A stretch of 64,000 nt of DNA from Streptomyces sp. NBC_01716 (GCF_036248275.1 NZ_CP109181.1:1612001-1676000); one strand, 5' to 3'; shown: positions 36,147 to 43,685, numbered from the stretch's first letter. Made by a program: numbers and translations. The notes: generated from the letters alone by a model not told the origin.

Positions 36147-37049
36147 CTAGAGATTGGTCATGTCGAGCGGGATCCGCGCTTCGACGCCGTCGCGCAGCAC
36201 GGTCGCCTCGATGAGGCCGTAGGGGCGGTCGGCGGCGAAGTAGACGGCTCCGTCGGGGGTTTCGTTCTTCAGGCCGAACGGTTCGAGGTCGACCAGGAAG
36301 TGGTGGTTGTTGGGGAGGGAGAAACGGATCTCGTCGATCTCGCCGCGGGATTCGATGATCCGCGAGCCCATTTGGTAGAGCGTCTGCTGGAGGGAGAGGG
36401 AGTACGTCCCCGCGAAGGCCTGGAGCAGATGCGTGCGCGCCTGGTCGTAGGAGTTCTCCCAGTCGGGCATCGGCTCGGCGTCGTCGGTCCAGTTGTAGCG
36501 CCACCTCGCGGAGACGTCGGTGGCGAGTATGCGGTCGTACGCCTCGCGGAGCGTCGTGTACTTGTCCTTGACGTAGCCCCAGAACTCGGAGTCGGTCGAG
36601 TTCAGCACCGTCAGATCCTTGAGGCCGGAGATGATCTCCCACTCCGAGCCGTCGTAGGTGATCTGCGCGACGCGGGTCTCCTGGCCCTTGCGGACGAAGG
36701 AGTGTCCGGCTTCTTCGGGGCCGATGCGCTCCCAGGCGTACTCCTCGATCCGGATACGCGCCCGGTGGATCGGGTCCTGGCTGGTGACGAAGTGCCGGGC
36801 GAGATGGATGCCGAACTGCTCGGCGGACTCGATGCCGTGCTCCTTGGCGAACGCGTACACCGTGTTCTTGGTGGTGTCGGTCGGCAGGACGCTGGCGTTG
36901 GAGCCGGAGTAGTGGACTTCCTCCATGTCGCCGGAGAGGGCGACCGAGACGTTCAGATCCTTGATGTGGTGGGTGTCGCCGTCGCGCGCGATCTTGACGA
37001 CGCGGTTCTCCGCTTTGCCGTACTGGTTCTGGCCGAGAATGGTCGGCAT
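36147..37049 (-). CDS. pucL: Urate oxidase (cofactor-free uricase)
   Basis: This 300-residue uricase oxidises urate to 5-hydroxyisourate with O2. The catalytic Lys12 in QYGKAENR and Thr57 in LPTDTTKNTVYAFAKEHG correspond to the Lys/Thr dyad of the Aspergillus enzyme. The His block SLPNNHHFLVDL and the tail DRPYGLIEATVLRD are also conserved. The full family length is present. The start ATG 37049 is 3 bp after the HIU hydrolase stop, so the three urate-ring-opening enzymes are tightly co-transcribed (uraD, uraH, pucL order). There is no peroxisome-type or export signal; it is cytosolic. Confidence 0.97.
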   Translation of the reverse strand: MPTILGQNQYGKAENRVVKIARDGDTHHIKDLNVSVALSGDMEEVHYSGSNASVLPTDTTKNTVYAFAKEHGIESAEQFGIHLARHFVTSQDPIHRARIRIEEYAWERIGPEEAGHSFVRKGQETRVAQITYDGSEWEIISGLKDLTVLNSTDSEFWGYVKDKYTTLREAYDRILATDVSARWRYNWTDDAEPMPDWENSYDQARTHLLQAFAGTYSLSLQQTLYQMGSRIIESRGEIDEIRFSLPNNHHFLVDLEPFGLKNETPDGAVYFAADRPYGLIEATVLRDGVEARIPLDMTNL

Positions 37050-37052
37050 CTG

Positions 37053-37445
37053 CTAGCTCCCTCGGTATACGGAGTAGCCGAACGGGTTGAGCAGCAGCGG
37101 TACATGGAAGTGTTCGCCCGGAGTGACGGCGAAGGTGATCGCCACCTCCGGGAAGAACGCACCGCTGTCCCGTGGCGCGGGGGCGTCCTGCTGTGCCTCG
37201 GCTCGCTTCTGGCTGTGGAGGTACGCCTCGGTCTCGAAGTCGAGACGTACGTGGGTCGTTCCTTCCGGCAGCGCCGGCAGGTCTCTGCACCGCCCGTCCG
37301 CGTCGGTCGCCGACCGGCCCAGCACCACCCACGGCTCGCGGCTGCCGCCGCGGGCGGAGAGCGAGACGGCTACGGACGCGGCGGGGCGGCCGACACTGGT
37401 GTCCAGGATGTGCGTGGACACCGATGCGGTGGTCTGGGTGCTCAA
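37053..37445 (-). CDS. uraH: Hydroxyisourate hydrolase (transthyretin-like)
   Basis: This 130-residue enzyme converts 5-hydroxyisourate to OHCU. Diagnostic elements are VSTHILDTSVGRPAASV (catalytic His12), DADGRCRDLP, FFPEVAITF and the C-terminal tetrapeptide YRGS. Normal length. It lies 4 bp from the uraD stop upstream and 3 bp from pucL downstream. An Ala/Gln-rich insertion (EAYLHSQKRAEAQQDAPAPRD) replaces the usual short loop; its effect is unknown. Confidence 0.95.
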   Translation of the reverse strand: MSTQTTASVSTHILDTSVGRPAASVAVSLSARGGSREPWVVLGRSATDADGRCRDLPALPEGTTHVRLDFETEAYLHSQKRAEAQQDAPAPRDSGAFFPEVAITFAVTPGEHFHVPLLLNPFGYSVYRGS

Positions 37446-37449
37446 GGGG

Positions 37450-37959
37450 TCACTCTCCTGCGTGTACGAGGCGGGTCAGCCGGATACGGTTGATCTTGCC
37501 CAGCTCGGTGCGGACGACGGCCCGCTCCTGCTCGGGCGTGTTGCCGATCCGTACGCGGACCGCGTCCCGCATCTGCTCACCGGTCCGGCCGGTGGCGCAG
37601 ATCAGGAAGACGTGTCCGAACCTTTCCTGGTAGGCCAGGTTCAGTTCGAGCAGTTCCGCCTTGAGCGCGTCGGACGCCCCCGCCATGCCCCGCTGTTCGC
37701 GGGCCGAGGTCGGGTCGCCCGGCTTCGGACGGCCGATGGGCGGGTGCCCGGCCATCGCCTCCGCCAGATCGCCGGCGGTCAGGCCGGCCGTGGCGGTGTC
37801 ACCGGCGCTCAGGAGAGCGTCTGCTGTGGCGTACGGACGGTGGGCGAGCAGCTCGCTCCCCCACGCCGTACTGGCGCACACCTCGTGCAGTGCGGCGCGT
37901 GCCGCGCTGTCGGAGGAGGTGTTGAACCGGGTGAGGCCCGGTGGCGGGTCGGTCGTCAC
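37450..37959 (-). CDS. uraD: OHCU decarboxylase
   Basis: This 169-residue all-helical enzyme makes S-allantoin from 2-oxo-4-hydroxy-4-carboxy-5-ureidoimidazoline. The catalytic His72 sits in AMAGHPPIGRP, followed by SAREQRGM (Glu) and the FGHVFLICATGR block, all typical. It is the first gene of the uraD-uraH-pucL group. A TTGACG-N17-TTAGCT promoter lies just upstream, with the palindrome GTCAAC-ACTTT-GTTGAA overlapping its -35. Because of that promoter, the two small upstream genes need not be co-transcribed with it. Confidence 0.95.
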   Translation of the reverse strand: MTTDPPPGLTRFNTSSDSAARAALHEVCASTAWGSELLAHRPYATADALLSAGDTATAGLTAGDLAEAMAGHPPIGRPKPGDPTSAREQRGMAGASDALKAELLELNLAYQERFGHVFLICATGRTGEQMRDAVRVRIGNTPEQERAVVRTELGKINRIRLTRLVHAGE

Positions 37960-37996
37960 GGGAGCCTCCGTGGCTGTGCTTGACGGGCTGCGGGAC

Positions 37997-38037
37997 AGCT
38001 AACGCCCTCACGAACATCACGTCAACACTTTGTTGAA
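37997..38037 (-). promoter_or_regulatory. uraD promoter with overlapping TTCAAC-type palindrome
   Basis: On the minus strand TTGACG (38020-38025) and TTAGCT (37997-38002) are spaced 17 bp and lie 38-66 bp before the uraD start. GTCAAC-ACTTT-GTTGAA (38021-38037) overlaps the -35. It matches the allantoinase palindrome with one mismatch and identical spacing. Confidence 0.6.
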
Positions 38038-38076
38038 TTTTTCAGCCCGCCCCCGACCGACTCCGACCGGCTCGGC

Positions 38077-38116
38077 CAGCTCGTCTCCGACCGGTTCAGC
38101 TCGTCTCCGACCGGTT
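38077..38116. repeat. Perfect 20-bp tandem duplication at the 3' end of the HTH gene
   Basis: The unit CAGCTCGTCTCCGACCGGTT occurs at 38077-38096 and again at 38097-38116. The stop codon of the HTH gene (38096-38098) spans the junction, so the duplication itself creates the stop. Confidence 0.85.
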
Positions 38117-38473
38117 GAGATAGTTGTAAACGGTGAACCGGCTGACTCCGAGAGCACCTGCGACGGTCTCCACCCCGTGCCGTACGGAGAACGCCCCGCG
38201 CGCCTCCAGCGAGCGCACCACGGACTGCTTGGTCCTGCGGTCGAGTTCCGACAGCGGCATGCCGTGCCGGCGCTCCAGCGCGACGAGGATGTGGTCGAGC
38301 GACTCGGAGAGCTGCGGCAGGCGTACGGCGACGACGGCCTCGCCCTCCCAGCTCAGGACGACGTCGTCGGGCCTGGCCAGGTCGGGCCGTACGGTCTCCG
38401 CACCCATGGCGTCGATGAGCGGCTTCACTGCGGCGAGGAGCGGATGGCCGGTGAGACCTGACTGCTCGGTCAC
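38096..38473 (-). CDS. DauR/YheO-type helix-turn-helix protein in the uricase block
   Basis: This 125-residue protein has an N-terminal PAS-like remnant (VVLSWEGEAVVAVRLPQLSESLDHILVALERRHGMPLSELDR). Its C-terminal HTH reads RTKQSVVRSLEARGAFSVRHGVETVAGALGVSRFTVYNYLNR, as in the DauR/YheO domain. It is shorter than full YheO-type regulators. The start is a GTG at 38473 overlapping the stop of the small upstream gene (GTGA). It is a plausible local regulator of uraD-uraH-pucL, whose promoter begins about 60 bp downstream. A 20-bp tandem duplication ends the frame right after the HTH. Confidence 0.8.
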   Translation of the reverse strand: MTEQSGLTGHPLLAAVKPLIDAMGAETVRPDLARPDDVVLSWEGEAVVAVRLPQLSESLDHILVALERRHGMPLSELDRRTKQSVVRSLEARGAFSVRHGVETVAGALGVSRFTVYNYLNRSETS

Positions 38474-38721
38474 TTCCCGTCCTCCGCGATCACGTTCACC
38501 TGGAGCGACACACGGGTGGCGCCGGCCTCCAGGGAGCGGCGGAGCAGGGTGTCGACGGCCGCGATGACTACGTCGGCGCCGCCCTCGGCGGTGTTGCCGA
38601 ACGGCCCGACGTCCACGGAGTCCAAGTCGGCCCCCTGGATTACCTCACGGGCCACCACGGCGTGGCCGGGGGGTTCATCCAGGTCGAACGGCTCGGTCGT
38701 GAATTCCACTCTCAGTCGCAC
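38470..38721 (-). CDS. Small ferredoxin-fold protein resembling thiamine-binding (MTH1187/YkoF) proteins
   Basis: This 83-residue protein starts at GTG 38721 after AGGGGG. The pattern RLRVEFTTEPF ... VGPFGNTAEGGADVVIAAVDTLLRRSLEAGATRVSLQVNV follows the small thiamine-binding-protein fold: beta strand, helix, a GPxGN turn, then helix and final strand. I give this only as a fold-level resemblance. It overlaps the DauR-like HTH gene by GTGA and so forms a two-gene unit with it at the head of the uricase block. A ligand-sensing partner of the HTH protein is one possibility (inference). Confidence 0.6.
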   Translation of the reverse strand: MRLRVEFTTEPFDLDEPPGHAVVAREVIQGADLDSVDVGPFGNTAEGGADVVIAAVDTLLRRSLEAGATRVSLQVNVIAEDGK

Positions 38722-38831
38722 CGCGCCCCCTAGAAATCGCCGTCGCTCCGACCCGACCCTAACGGTCGCCCCGCCATGACGACTCGGCGCGCGACGTCTC
38801 CGCAGGTCAGCGTGTGGGACGTCCCAGGATG

Positions 38832-38858
38832 CCGCCACTTCCGCTTCAATTGTGGCGG
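38832..38858. promoter_or_regulatory. Inverted repeat CCGCCAC-N13-GTGGCGG upstream of the lipoprotein
   Basis: Perfect 7-bp arms lie 61 bp before the proposed lipoprotein start and about 110 bp upstream of the divergent small gene at 38721. It could serve either side. The factor is unknown. Confidence 0.4.
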
Positions 38859-38919
38859 AACACCGCGCCGGTCCCGCAGACTCGTCCGACCAGCCGCACC
38901 CGCTCTCAAGGAGACGACT

Positions 38920-39726
38920 CTGAGGAAGAACACATCGCGGTGGCTGCTGCCGGCCATCGTTTCCTTGCTGGCCGTGCCCTTGTCGAGCGGCTGCGCCATC
39001 AACAAAGGCACGGCACTCGCCGCGGATTTCGAGAAGGACTGGGCGGGCACGGCGGACGTGGTGAGAATCCACACCACCAAGAACAACACACTGCCCTTCG
39101 CCGGGTCGTCGACCGGGGTGCTGGTTCTGGCGGAGGGCACGTCGGCCGACCGCGTGTCCGAACGGGCCGACGAGCTGGGGGACTACGTCGCCCGGCACAA
39201 GAAGATCACCGGCCGGATCACTGCGGACGGCATCACGTTCACCGTCTTCGCGGACAAGGGACGCACCCGTGAAGTGCTGGCCCTCTGGCGGTCGTTGACG
39301 GTCGACGATCACGTGGTGAACGGCGACATCAACGACGCGTCCCGGAAGGCCACCAAACGCTGGCGGTCCGAGTTCACCGCGGCCGATGCCACCGGTGCGA
39401 TGACGGTGTTCAAGGACATGGTCTCCGACGGAGGGCGGTACCGGCCGCTGTCGGGCGTGGCGTCCTTGAAGGTGAGCACGGGGCGAGATGTGCTGCCGGG
39501 GCTTTCCGTCGAGACCGGCTTCGACGGCAGCCTCCCGACCGAGGCGATCGCCGCGTACGAGGCGGTGACCGCTCGGCACGAGGTTGTCGGAGCGGGCCTT
39601 TACCCCGATCGTCTGTCCATCGTCGTGGCGGAGGGGGCGGACCTGGCCGATGCAGATGAAGTCGCCAGGAGCGCGGCGCCGGGTCTCGGTGCCGCCGTAG
39701 AGGTCAGGAGCAAGGGCGGTGGCTGA
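38920..39726 (+). CDS. Lipoprotein of unknown function (possible CTG start)
   Basis: This lipoprotein of about 268 residues has a basic start RKNTSRW, the hydrophobic segment LLPAIVSLLAVPLSSGC with lipobox LSSGC, then a soluble domain with a repeated style (TADGITFTVFADKGRTREVLALWRSL and LYPDRLSIVVAEGADLADADEV). The odd point is the start. A perfect AAGGAG lies 6 nt before CTG 38920, exactly at the natural signal-peptide start, whereas the only in-frame ATG (38776) adds about 48 residues without a ribosome-binding site. I therefore propose CTG initiation, a sequencing change, or a very long N-region. Function unknown. Confidence 0.65.
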   Translation: MRKNTSRWLLPAIVSLLAVPLSSGCAINKGTALAADFEKDWAGTADVVRIHTTKNNTLPFAGSSTGVLVLAEGTSADRVSERADELGDYVARHKKITGRITADGITFTVFADKGRTREVLALWRSLTVDDHVVNGDINDASRKATKRWRSEFTAADATGAMTVFKDMVSDGGRYRPLSGVASLKVSTGRDVLPGLSVETGFDGSLPTEAIAAYEAVTARHEVVGAGLYPDRLSIVVAEGADLADADEVARSAAPGLGAAVEVRSKGGG

Positions 39727-39807
39727 TCGCCGACCGGACGGATCCATCCCGGGGCGCCCCTTCGTAGCGACCGTTGGGACACAGACACACGAGAAGGAGC
39801 CCATCGG

Positions 39808-40482
39808 GTGACCAGTACTCTGAAGCTGCGAGCGCGGCGGCGGCTGCGGACGACTCCCGGCGGGCAGTTCGACTGCGAGATCAGCTTCTCCGACGGACCG
39901 GGAACCGTCCAGACGGTCGCCTACGGGGAACGGGAACTGCCGCCGGGCGGCATACCCGCCTACCTCGCGGCCCGCAAGGACGGCGTCCGCTCCTTCGTCC
40001 TGTGGGCGGATGAGCACCGGCAGGCGCGGGTCGCCCGCGTCGTCACCCTCACCGCGGGCCGGCGGGCACAGTTCGAGGTGCTCGGCCCGCAGGGCGAATC
40101 ACTCGGCAGGCTCACGCGCGACAAGGCGTTCAGCCGGGGCATCCGCACACGCTGGACGGTGAGCCGCCCCGGCGCCCCCGACGCCGTGGGATACAAGGGC
40201 CGGCTCTTCTGGTGGTGCGTGTGGTGGCTCTGCACTCCCATGCTGCCGTTCGCCTTCATCGCCGCGCTGTTCAACGGTGGCATCGGCGGCGACTTCCCAC
40301 GAAGCCCCCGCCGCATCAAGTGGCGCGCCGGCGGACGGATACCGCTGGAGTTCAAGTCGTTCGGCGACACGGTGCGGGTGAACGCACCCGACCTGGACTG
40401 GCGGCTCGCAGCGGCCCTCGCGGCCCTGATCCCGTCGTTCGACGGCTGGATCGGGTACGCGTGGGACAGCAGGACGGACTGA
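39808..40482 (+). CDS. Membrane-associated protein of unknown function
   Basis: This 224-residue protein starts at GTG 39808 after GAAGGAG. A basic N-terminus and beta-rich soluble part (about residues 1-135) precede one or two hydrophobic segments (LFWWCVWWLCTPMLPFAFIAALF) and a further soluble region ending DWRLAAALAALIPSFDGWIGYAWD. No family was recognised. It follows the lipoprotein gene by 81 bp on the same strand and could share its transcript. The Trp-rich membrane segment and two Cys are its only marked features. Confidence 0.7.
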   Translation: MTSTLKLRARRRLRTTPGGQFDCEISFSDGPGTVQTVAYGERELPPGGIPAYLAARKDGVRSFVLWADEHRQARVARVVTLTAGRRAQFEVLGPQGESLGRLTRDKAFSRGIRTRWTVSRPGAPDAVGYKGRLFWWCVWWLCTPMLPFAFIAALFNGGIGGDFPRSPRRIKWRAGGRIPLEFKSFGDTVRVNAPDLDWRLAAALAALIPSFDGWIGYAWDSRTD

Positions 40483-40524
40483 TCCGCGCGGACGATGTGC
40501 CCGTCACACGCGGTCCGGCAGTCC

Positions 40525-41265
40525 TCACCCGGCTCCCGCCGGAGACAGGCCGGACCGCCCCCGCGGGGGCGACTCCGCCGCCGCATCGATCTCCGGGTGA
40601 CCGTGTTCACCCAGGACTCGCTCGGCCGCCTTGTCGAGCGTGGTCAGCACCCACTGCTCGAAATCGATGCCCGCCCGCGCCGCGGCCTCGTGCCACCACG
40701 TGACATGAGCGTGAGGGACGGCGAGCCGTTCCTTGGCCTCGGTCCGCTTCTCGCGTCCCGCCTCGCCTTCGCGCGAGGCGCGCAGGGCGGTGCGGAGCTG
40801 CTTGGTGGACCACTTCATCTGCTCAGCACGATCGAGCCACGCCTCCTGATCGTCGACAGGGAGCGAGGTCAATTCGGCGTGGTGCTGGAAACTCAGTGCC
40901 GCCCGCCGGCGGTTGAACTCGAATCGCCGTGAGACCCAGGCGTAGTTCCGGAGCGTCTGGTATCGCAGGCCCACGGCACGGATTCCTCGTTGATACCGGT
41001 CCGTGTAGTGGTCTTTCCCGTACACGAGCCAGTCGCCGAGCCACCATGAGGATGAATCCAGGATTCCGGACAATTGGCGCCCGGCGTGCTCCCAGTCTTC
41101 GAAGGTCATCCCGGCCGGTATGCGCAGACCGATCTTTGTGGTCAGCAGCCGGCCTCGGTCGGGCCCGTCGCCCATCGCCCTTCGCTCCCGTGGCATTGTC
41201 CGCGGGTTCGTACGGAGCGTTGCCGCCTCGGCGTTCCTGGGGTTCGTCATCTGATTCGTCACCAC
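40525..41265 (-). CDS. LmbU-family transcriptional regulator (orphan)
   Basis: This 246-residue protein has the central LmbU-family region: TTKIGLRIPAGMTFEDWEHAGRQL, SGILDSSSWWLGDWLVYGKDHY, QTLRNYAWVSRRFEFNRRRAALSFQHHAE and LDRAEQMKWSTKQLRTALRASREG. Relatives (LmbU, HrmB, NovE) activate lincomycin, hormaomycin and aminocoumarin genes through an unusual HTH. No antibiotic cluster is visible within the window, so this copy may act at a distance. The start is uncertain: GTG 41265 or ATG 41250, with no clear ribosome-binding site for either. The C-terminal tail after about residue 175 is not shared with the core family. Confidence 0.85.
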   Translation of the reverse strand: MVTNQMTNPRNAEAATLRTNPRTMPRERRAMGDGPDRGRLLTTKIGLRIPAGMTFEDWEHAGRQLSGILDSSSWWLGDWLVYGKDHYTDRYQRGIRAVGLRYQTLRNYAWVSRRFEFNRRRAALSFQHHAELTSLPVDDQEAWLDRAEQMKWSTKQLRTALRASREGEAGREKRTEAKERLAVPHAHVTWWHEAAARAGIDFEQWVLTTLDKAAERVLGEHGHPEIDAAAESPPRGRSGLSPAGAG

Positions 41266-41295
41266 GCGAATGCGTTCATCAACGGCCCGCCCCGT

Positions 41296-41652
41296 TCACC
41301 GAAATCCGCTGTTTCCACCCGTACAACGGGCACGGTAGCCCGGCCCGGTCACGGAGTGTGCCGGTCGTTCGGCCCACAGCCGGGCGAATTCCTCGTCGCG
41401 GGTGGTGAATTCGGCGATGAGGCCGCTCAGCACCCGGCCCTCCGGATGCGCGGCCCACGCGGCGCGCAGATGCGCGATCCCTTCCCGTACGACGCGTTCG
41501 CGGTCGACGTAGAAGGCGGAGATCCGCGGATGCATCAGACACAGCCACATCGCATTGCGCCGGGACGGCGGCAGGGTGTCGAAATCCAGGAGCAGGCCGG
41601 CCATTTCGCCGTTCCGGGCCAGGATGTCGTAGCGGTGGTGGCGGTAGGCCCG
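41296..41652 (-). pseudogene. MmyB-like regulator remnant (ligand-binding domain only)
   Basis: On the minus strand, in one frame, AYRHHRYDILARNGEMAG is followed by LPPSRRNAMWLCLMHPRISAFYVDRERVVREGIAHLRAAW and EFTTRDEEFARLWAERPAHS. This is the C-terminal ligand-binding region of XRE/MmyB-type regulators. A TAA lies in frame just upstream (near 41665) and the N-terminal XRE HTH is missing. The stretch from about 41653 to 41794 holds no gene I can recognise. It appears to be the scar of a truncated regulator. Confidence 0.65.
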
Positions 41653-41794
41653 TCGGCGTTACGCGACGGGGCCGGCGCGATCGAGCCGGGCTTCCCGCAC
41701 AGCCTGCTCACCGGTGCCAGGGGCCCCTCGCTGACCCGCGGCGACATGGTGGTCGAACCCCGCCGCTGATACGGGCCGAAACGGGCCCGCCCCC

Positions 41795-41859
41795 TTGACA
41801 GCCCTCCCACACCCCAGGCAATCTTCCATTAAGCAGAAACTAACTTCCGCAATACGGAA
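41795..41859 (+). promoter_or_regulatory. hyi-glxR promoter with two AllR-type operators
   Basis: TTGACA (41795-41800) with CAATCT (41819-41824) 18 bp later is the likely promoter. Operator 1, TTCCA-TTAAG-CAGAA (41824-41838), overlaps the -10 and start site. Operator 2, TTCCG-CAATA-CGGAA (41845-41859), is a perfect palindrome starting 21 bp later, and its right edge merges with the GGAAGGAG ribosome-binding site. Confidence 0.68.
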
Positions 41860-41876
41860 GGAGCGCAGAACCCCTC

Positions 41877-42743
41877 ATGGCCCCCTTCACGAACAGGCCC
41901 GGCTCGGAGCAGCGCTTCAATGTGAATCTTTCGATCCTCTTCACCGAACTCCCGCTGCTGGAGCGCCCCGCGGCAGCCGCGGCGGCGGGCTTCACCGCCG
42001 TGGAGCTGTGGTGGCCCTGGGTCGACACCCCCACTCCGCCGCAGGCCGAGCTGGACGCCCTGAAGTGGGCACTCGACGACGCGGGCACCCAGCTCGTGGG
42101 GCTGAACTTCTACGCCGGCCGGCTGCCCGGCCCCGACCGTGGCGCGCTCTCGCTGCCCGGCGACGAGTCGGACCGCTTCCGCGCGAACATCGACGTGGCG
42201 GCCGGCTTCGCCGCCTCGGTGGGCTGCAAGGCGCTCAACGCGCTGTACGGGAACCGGGTCGAGGGTGTCGGCCCCGCCGCGCAGGACGAACTCGCCCTGG
42301 AGAATCTGGTCCTCGCCGCCCGCGCGGCCGACCGGGTCGGGGCGATCCTGCTGGTCGAGGCGCTCAACAGGCCCGAGTCCCCACACTATCCGCTGGTCAG
42401 CGCCGAGGCCGCGGTCGGCGTCGTGGACCGGGTCAACGCCGCGACGGGTCTCGGCAACGCCGCGTTCCTCCTCGACATCTACCACCTGTCGATGAACGGT
42501 CTGGACGCCGAGGCGCTGGCCGCGGTCATCGACACGTACGCCGACAGGACCGGGCACGTACAGATCGCCGACAACCCCGGCCGCGGCGCGCCCGGCACCG
42601 GCACGCTGCCGCTCCAGGACCTGCTCGACCGGCTGCGCAAGGCCGGTTACGAGGGCTGGGTCGGGCTTGAGTACAAGCCCGGCGACCGCCCGAGCGCCGA
42701 ATCCTTCGAGTGGCTGCCGGCCGACGCACGAGCCGTGCGCTGA
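41877..42743 (+). CDS. hyi: Hydroxypyruvate isomerase
   Basis: This 288-residue TIM-barrel (AP endonuclease 2-like) enzyme interconverts hydroxypyruvate and tartronate semialdehyde. Family blocks are FNVNLSILFTELPLLERPAAAAAAGFTAVELWWPW, ILLVEALNRPESPHYPL with the metal-binding Glu, and GYEGWVGLEYKPGD with the second Glu. It begins at ATG 41877. The next gene, glxR, is 52 bp downstream, and gcl lies convergently about 0.8 kb further on, so all three enzymes of glyoxylate-to-glycerate conversion are gathered here. The promoter carries two AllR-type operators. Confidence 0.93.
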   Translation: MAPFTNRPGSEQRFNVNLSILFTELPLLERPAAAAAAGFTAVELWWPWVDTPTPPQAELDALKWALDDAGTQLVGLNFYAGRLPGPDRGALSLPGDESDRFRANIDVAAGFAASVGCKALNALYGNRVEGVGPAAQDELALENLVLAARAADRVGAILLVEALNRPESPHYPLVSAEAAVGVVDRVNAATGLGNAAFLLDIYHLSMNGLDAEALAAVIDTYADRTGHVQIADNPGRGAPGTGTLPLQDLLDRLRKAGYEGWVGLEYKPGDRPSAESFEWLPADARAVR

Positions 42744-42794
42744 GCCGGAGCCCGTACCCGGACACGACACATATATGTGAGAGAGGCACCCCCG

Positions 42795-43685
42795 ATGAGC
42801 ACTCTTCCCAAGGTGGCATGGATCGGCCTCGGCATCATGGGGTCCCCCATGGCCGAGAATCTGATCAAGGCCGGATACTCCGTGACCGGCTTCACGCTGG
42901 AGCAGGAGAAGCTGGACCGGCTGGCGGCCAACGGCGGCACGGTGGCGGCCTCGATCGCCGAGGCCGTCGACGGCGCGGATGTCGTCATCACGATGGTGCC
43001 CGCCTCTCCGCAGGTCGAGGCCGTCGCGTACGGCGAGGACGGCATCCTGGCCAACGCCGGGCAGGGCGCCCTGCTGATCGACATGTCGTCGATCACCCCG
43101 CAGACGTCGATCGATCTGGCCGAGGCCGGCCGGGAGAAGGGCATCCGGGTCCTCGACGCGCCGGTGTCCGGCGGCGAGGCGGGAGCGATCGAGGCGGTTC
43201 TCTCGATCATGGTCGGCGGTGAGCAGGCCGACTTCGACGAGGCCGGGCCGGTCTTCGAGGCACTGGGCCGGACCATCGTCCTGTGCGGTCCGCACGGCGC
43301 GGGCCAGACGGTGAAGGCGGCCAACCAGCTGATCGTCGCCGTCAACATCCAGGCGTGCGCCGAGGCCGTGGTCTTCCTGGAGAAGTCGGGCGTGGACCTG
43401 ACCGCCGCACTCGACGTCCTGAACGGCGGTCTGGCCGGCTCGACCGTCCTGACCCGCAAGAAGGACAACTTCATCAACCGCGAGTTCGCGCCCGGCTTCC
43501 GGATCGATCTGCACCACAAGGACATGGGCATCGTCACCGACGCCGCCCGCAATGTCGGTGCCGCCCTTCCGGTCGGCGCGGTCGTCGCGCAGCTGGTCGC
43601 GTCGCTGCGCGCGCAGGGTGACGGCGGTCTCGACCACTCGGCGCTCCTGCGCGGCGTGGAGCGGCTCTCCGGAGAGCAGGTCTGA
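42795..43685 (+). CDS. glxR: 2-hydroxy-3-oxopropionate (tartronate semialdehyde) reductase
   Basis: This 296-residue beta-hydroxyacid dehydrogenase has the cofactor motif WIGLGIMGSPMAENLIKAGY, the substrate motif LDAPVSGGEAGA, and the catalytic-Lys block GAGQTVKAANQLIVAVN. The C-terminal RIDLHHKDMGIVTDAARNVG motif separates tartronate semialdehyde reductases from 3-hydroxyisobutyrate dehydrogenases. I take ATG 42795 after GAGAGAGG; the GTG/ATG 18 bp earlier is weaker. It is co-transcribed with hyi. The product is D-glycerate; no glycerate kinase gene is seen in the window. Confidence 0.94.
   Translation: MSTLPKVAWIGLGIMGSPMAENLIKAGYSVTGFTLEQEKLDRLAANGGTVAASIAEAVDGADVVITMVPASPQVEAVAYGEDGILANAGQGALLIDMSSITPQTSIDLAEAGREKGIRVLDAPVSGGEAGAIEAVLSIMVGGEQADFDEAGPVFEALGRTIVLCGPHGAGQTVKAANQLIVAVNIQACAEAVVFLEKSGVDLTAALDVLNGGLAGSTVLTRKKDNFINREFAPGFRIDLHHKDMGIVTDAARNVGAALPVGAVVAQLVASLRAQGDGGLDHSALLRGVERLSGEQV

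Noticed and set aside
40525..41265. LmbU gene as a sign of an antibiotic cluster in the window
   Set aside because: No biosynthetic core genes occur within the 64 kb; only remnants and catabolic genes flank it.
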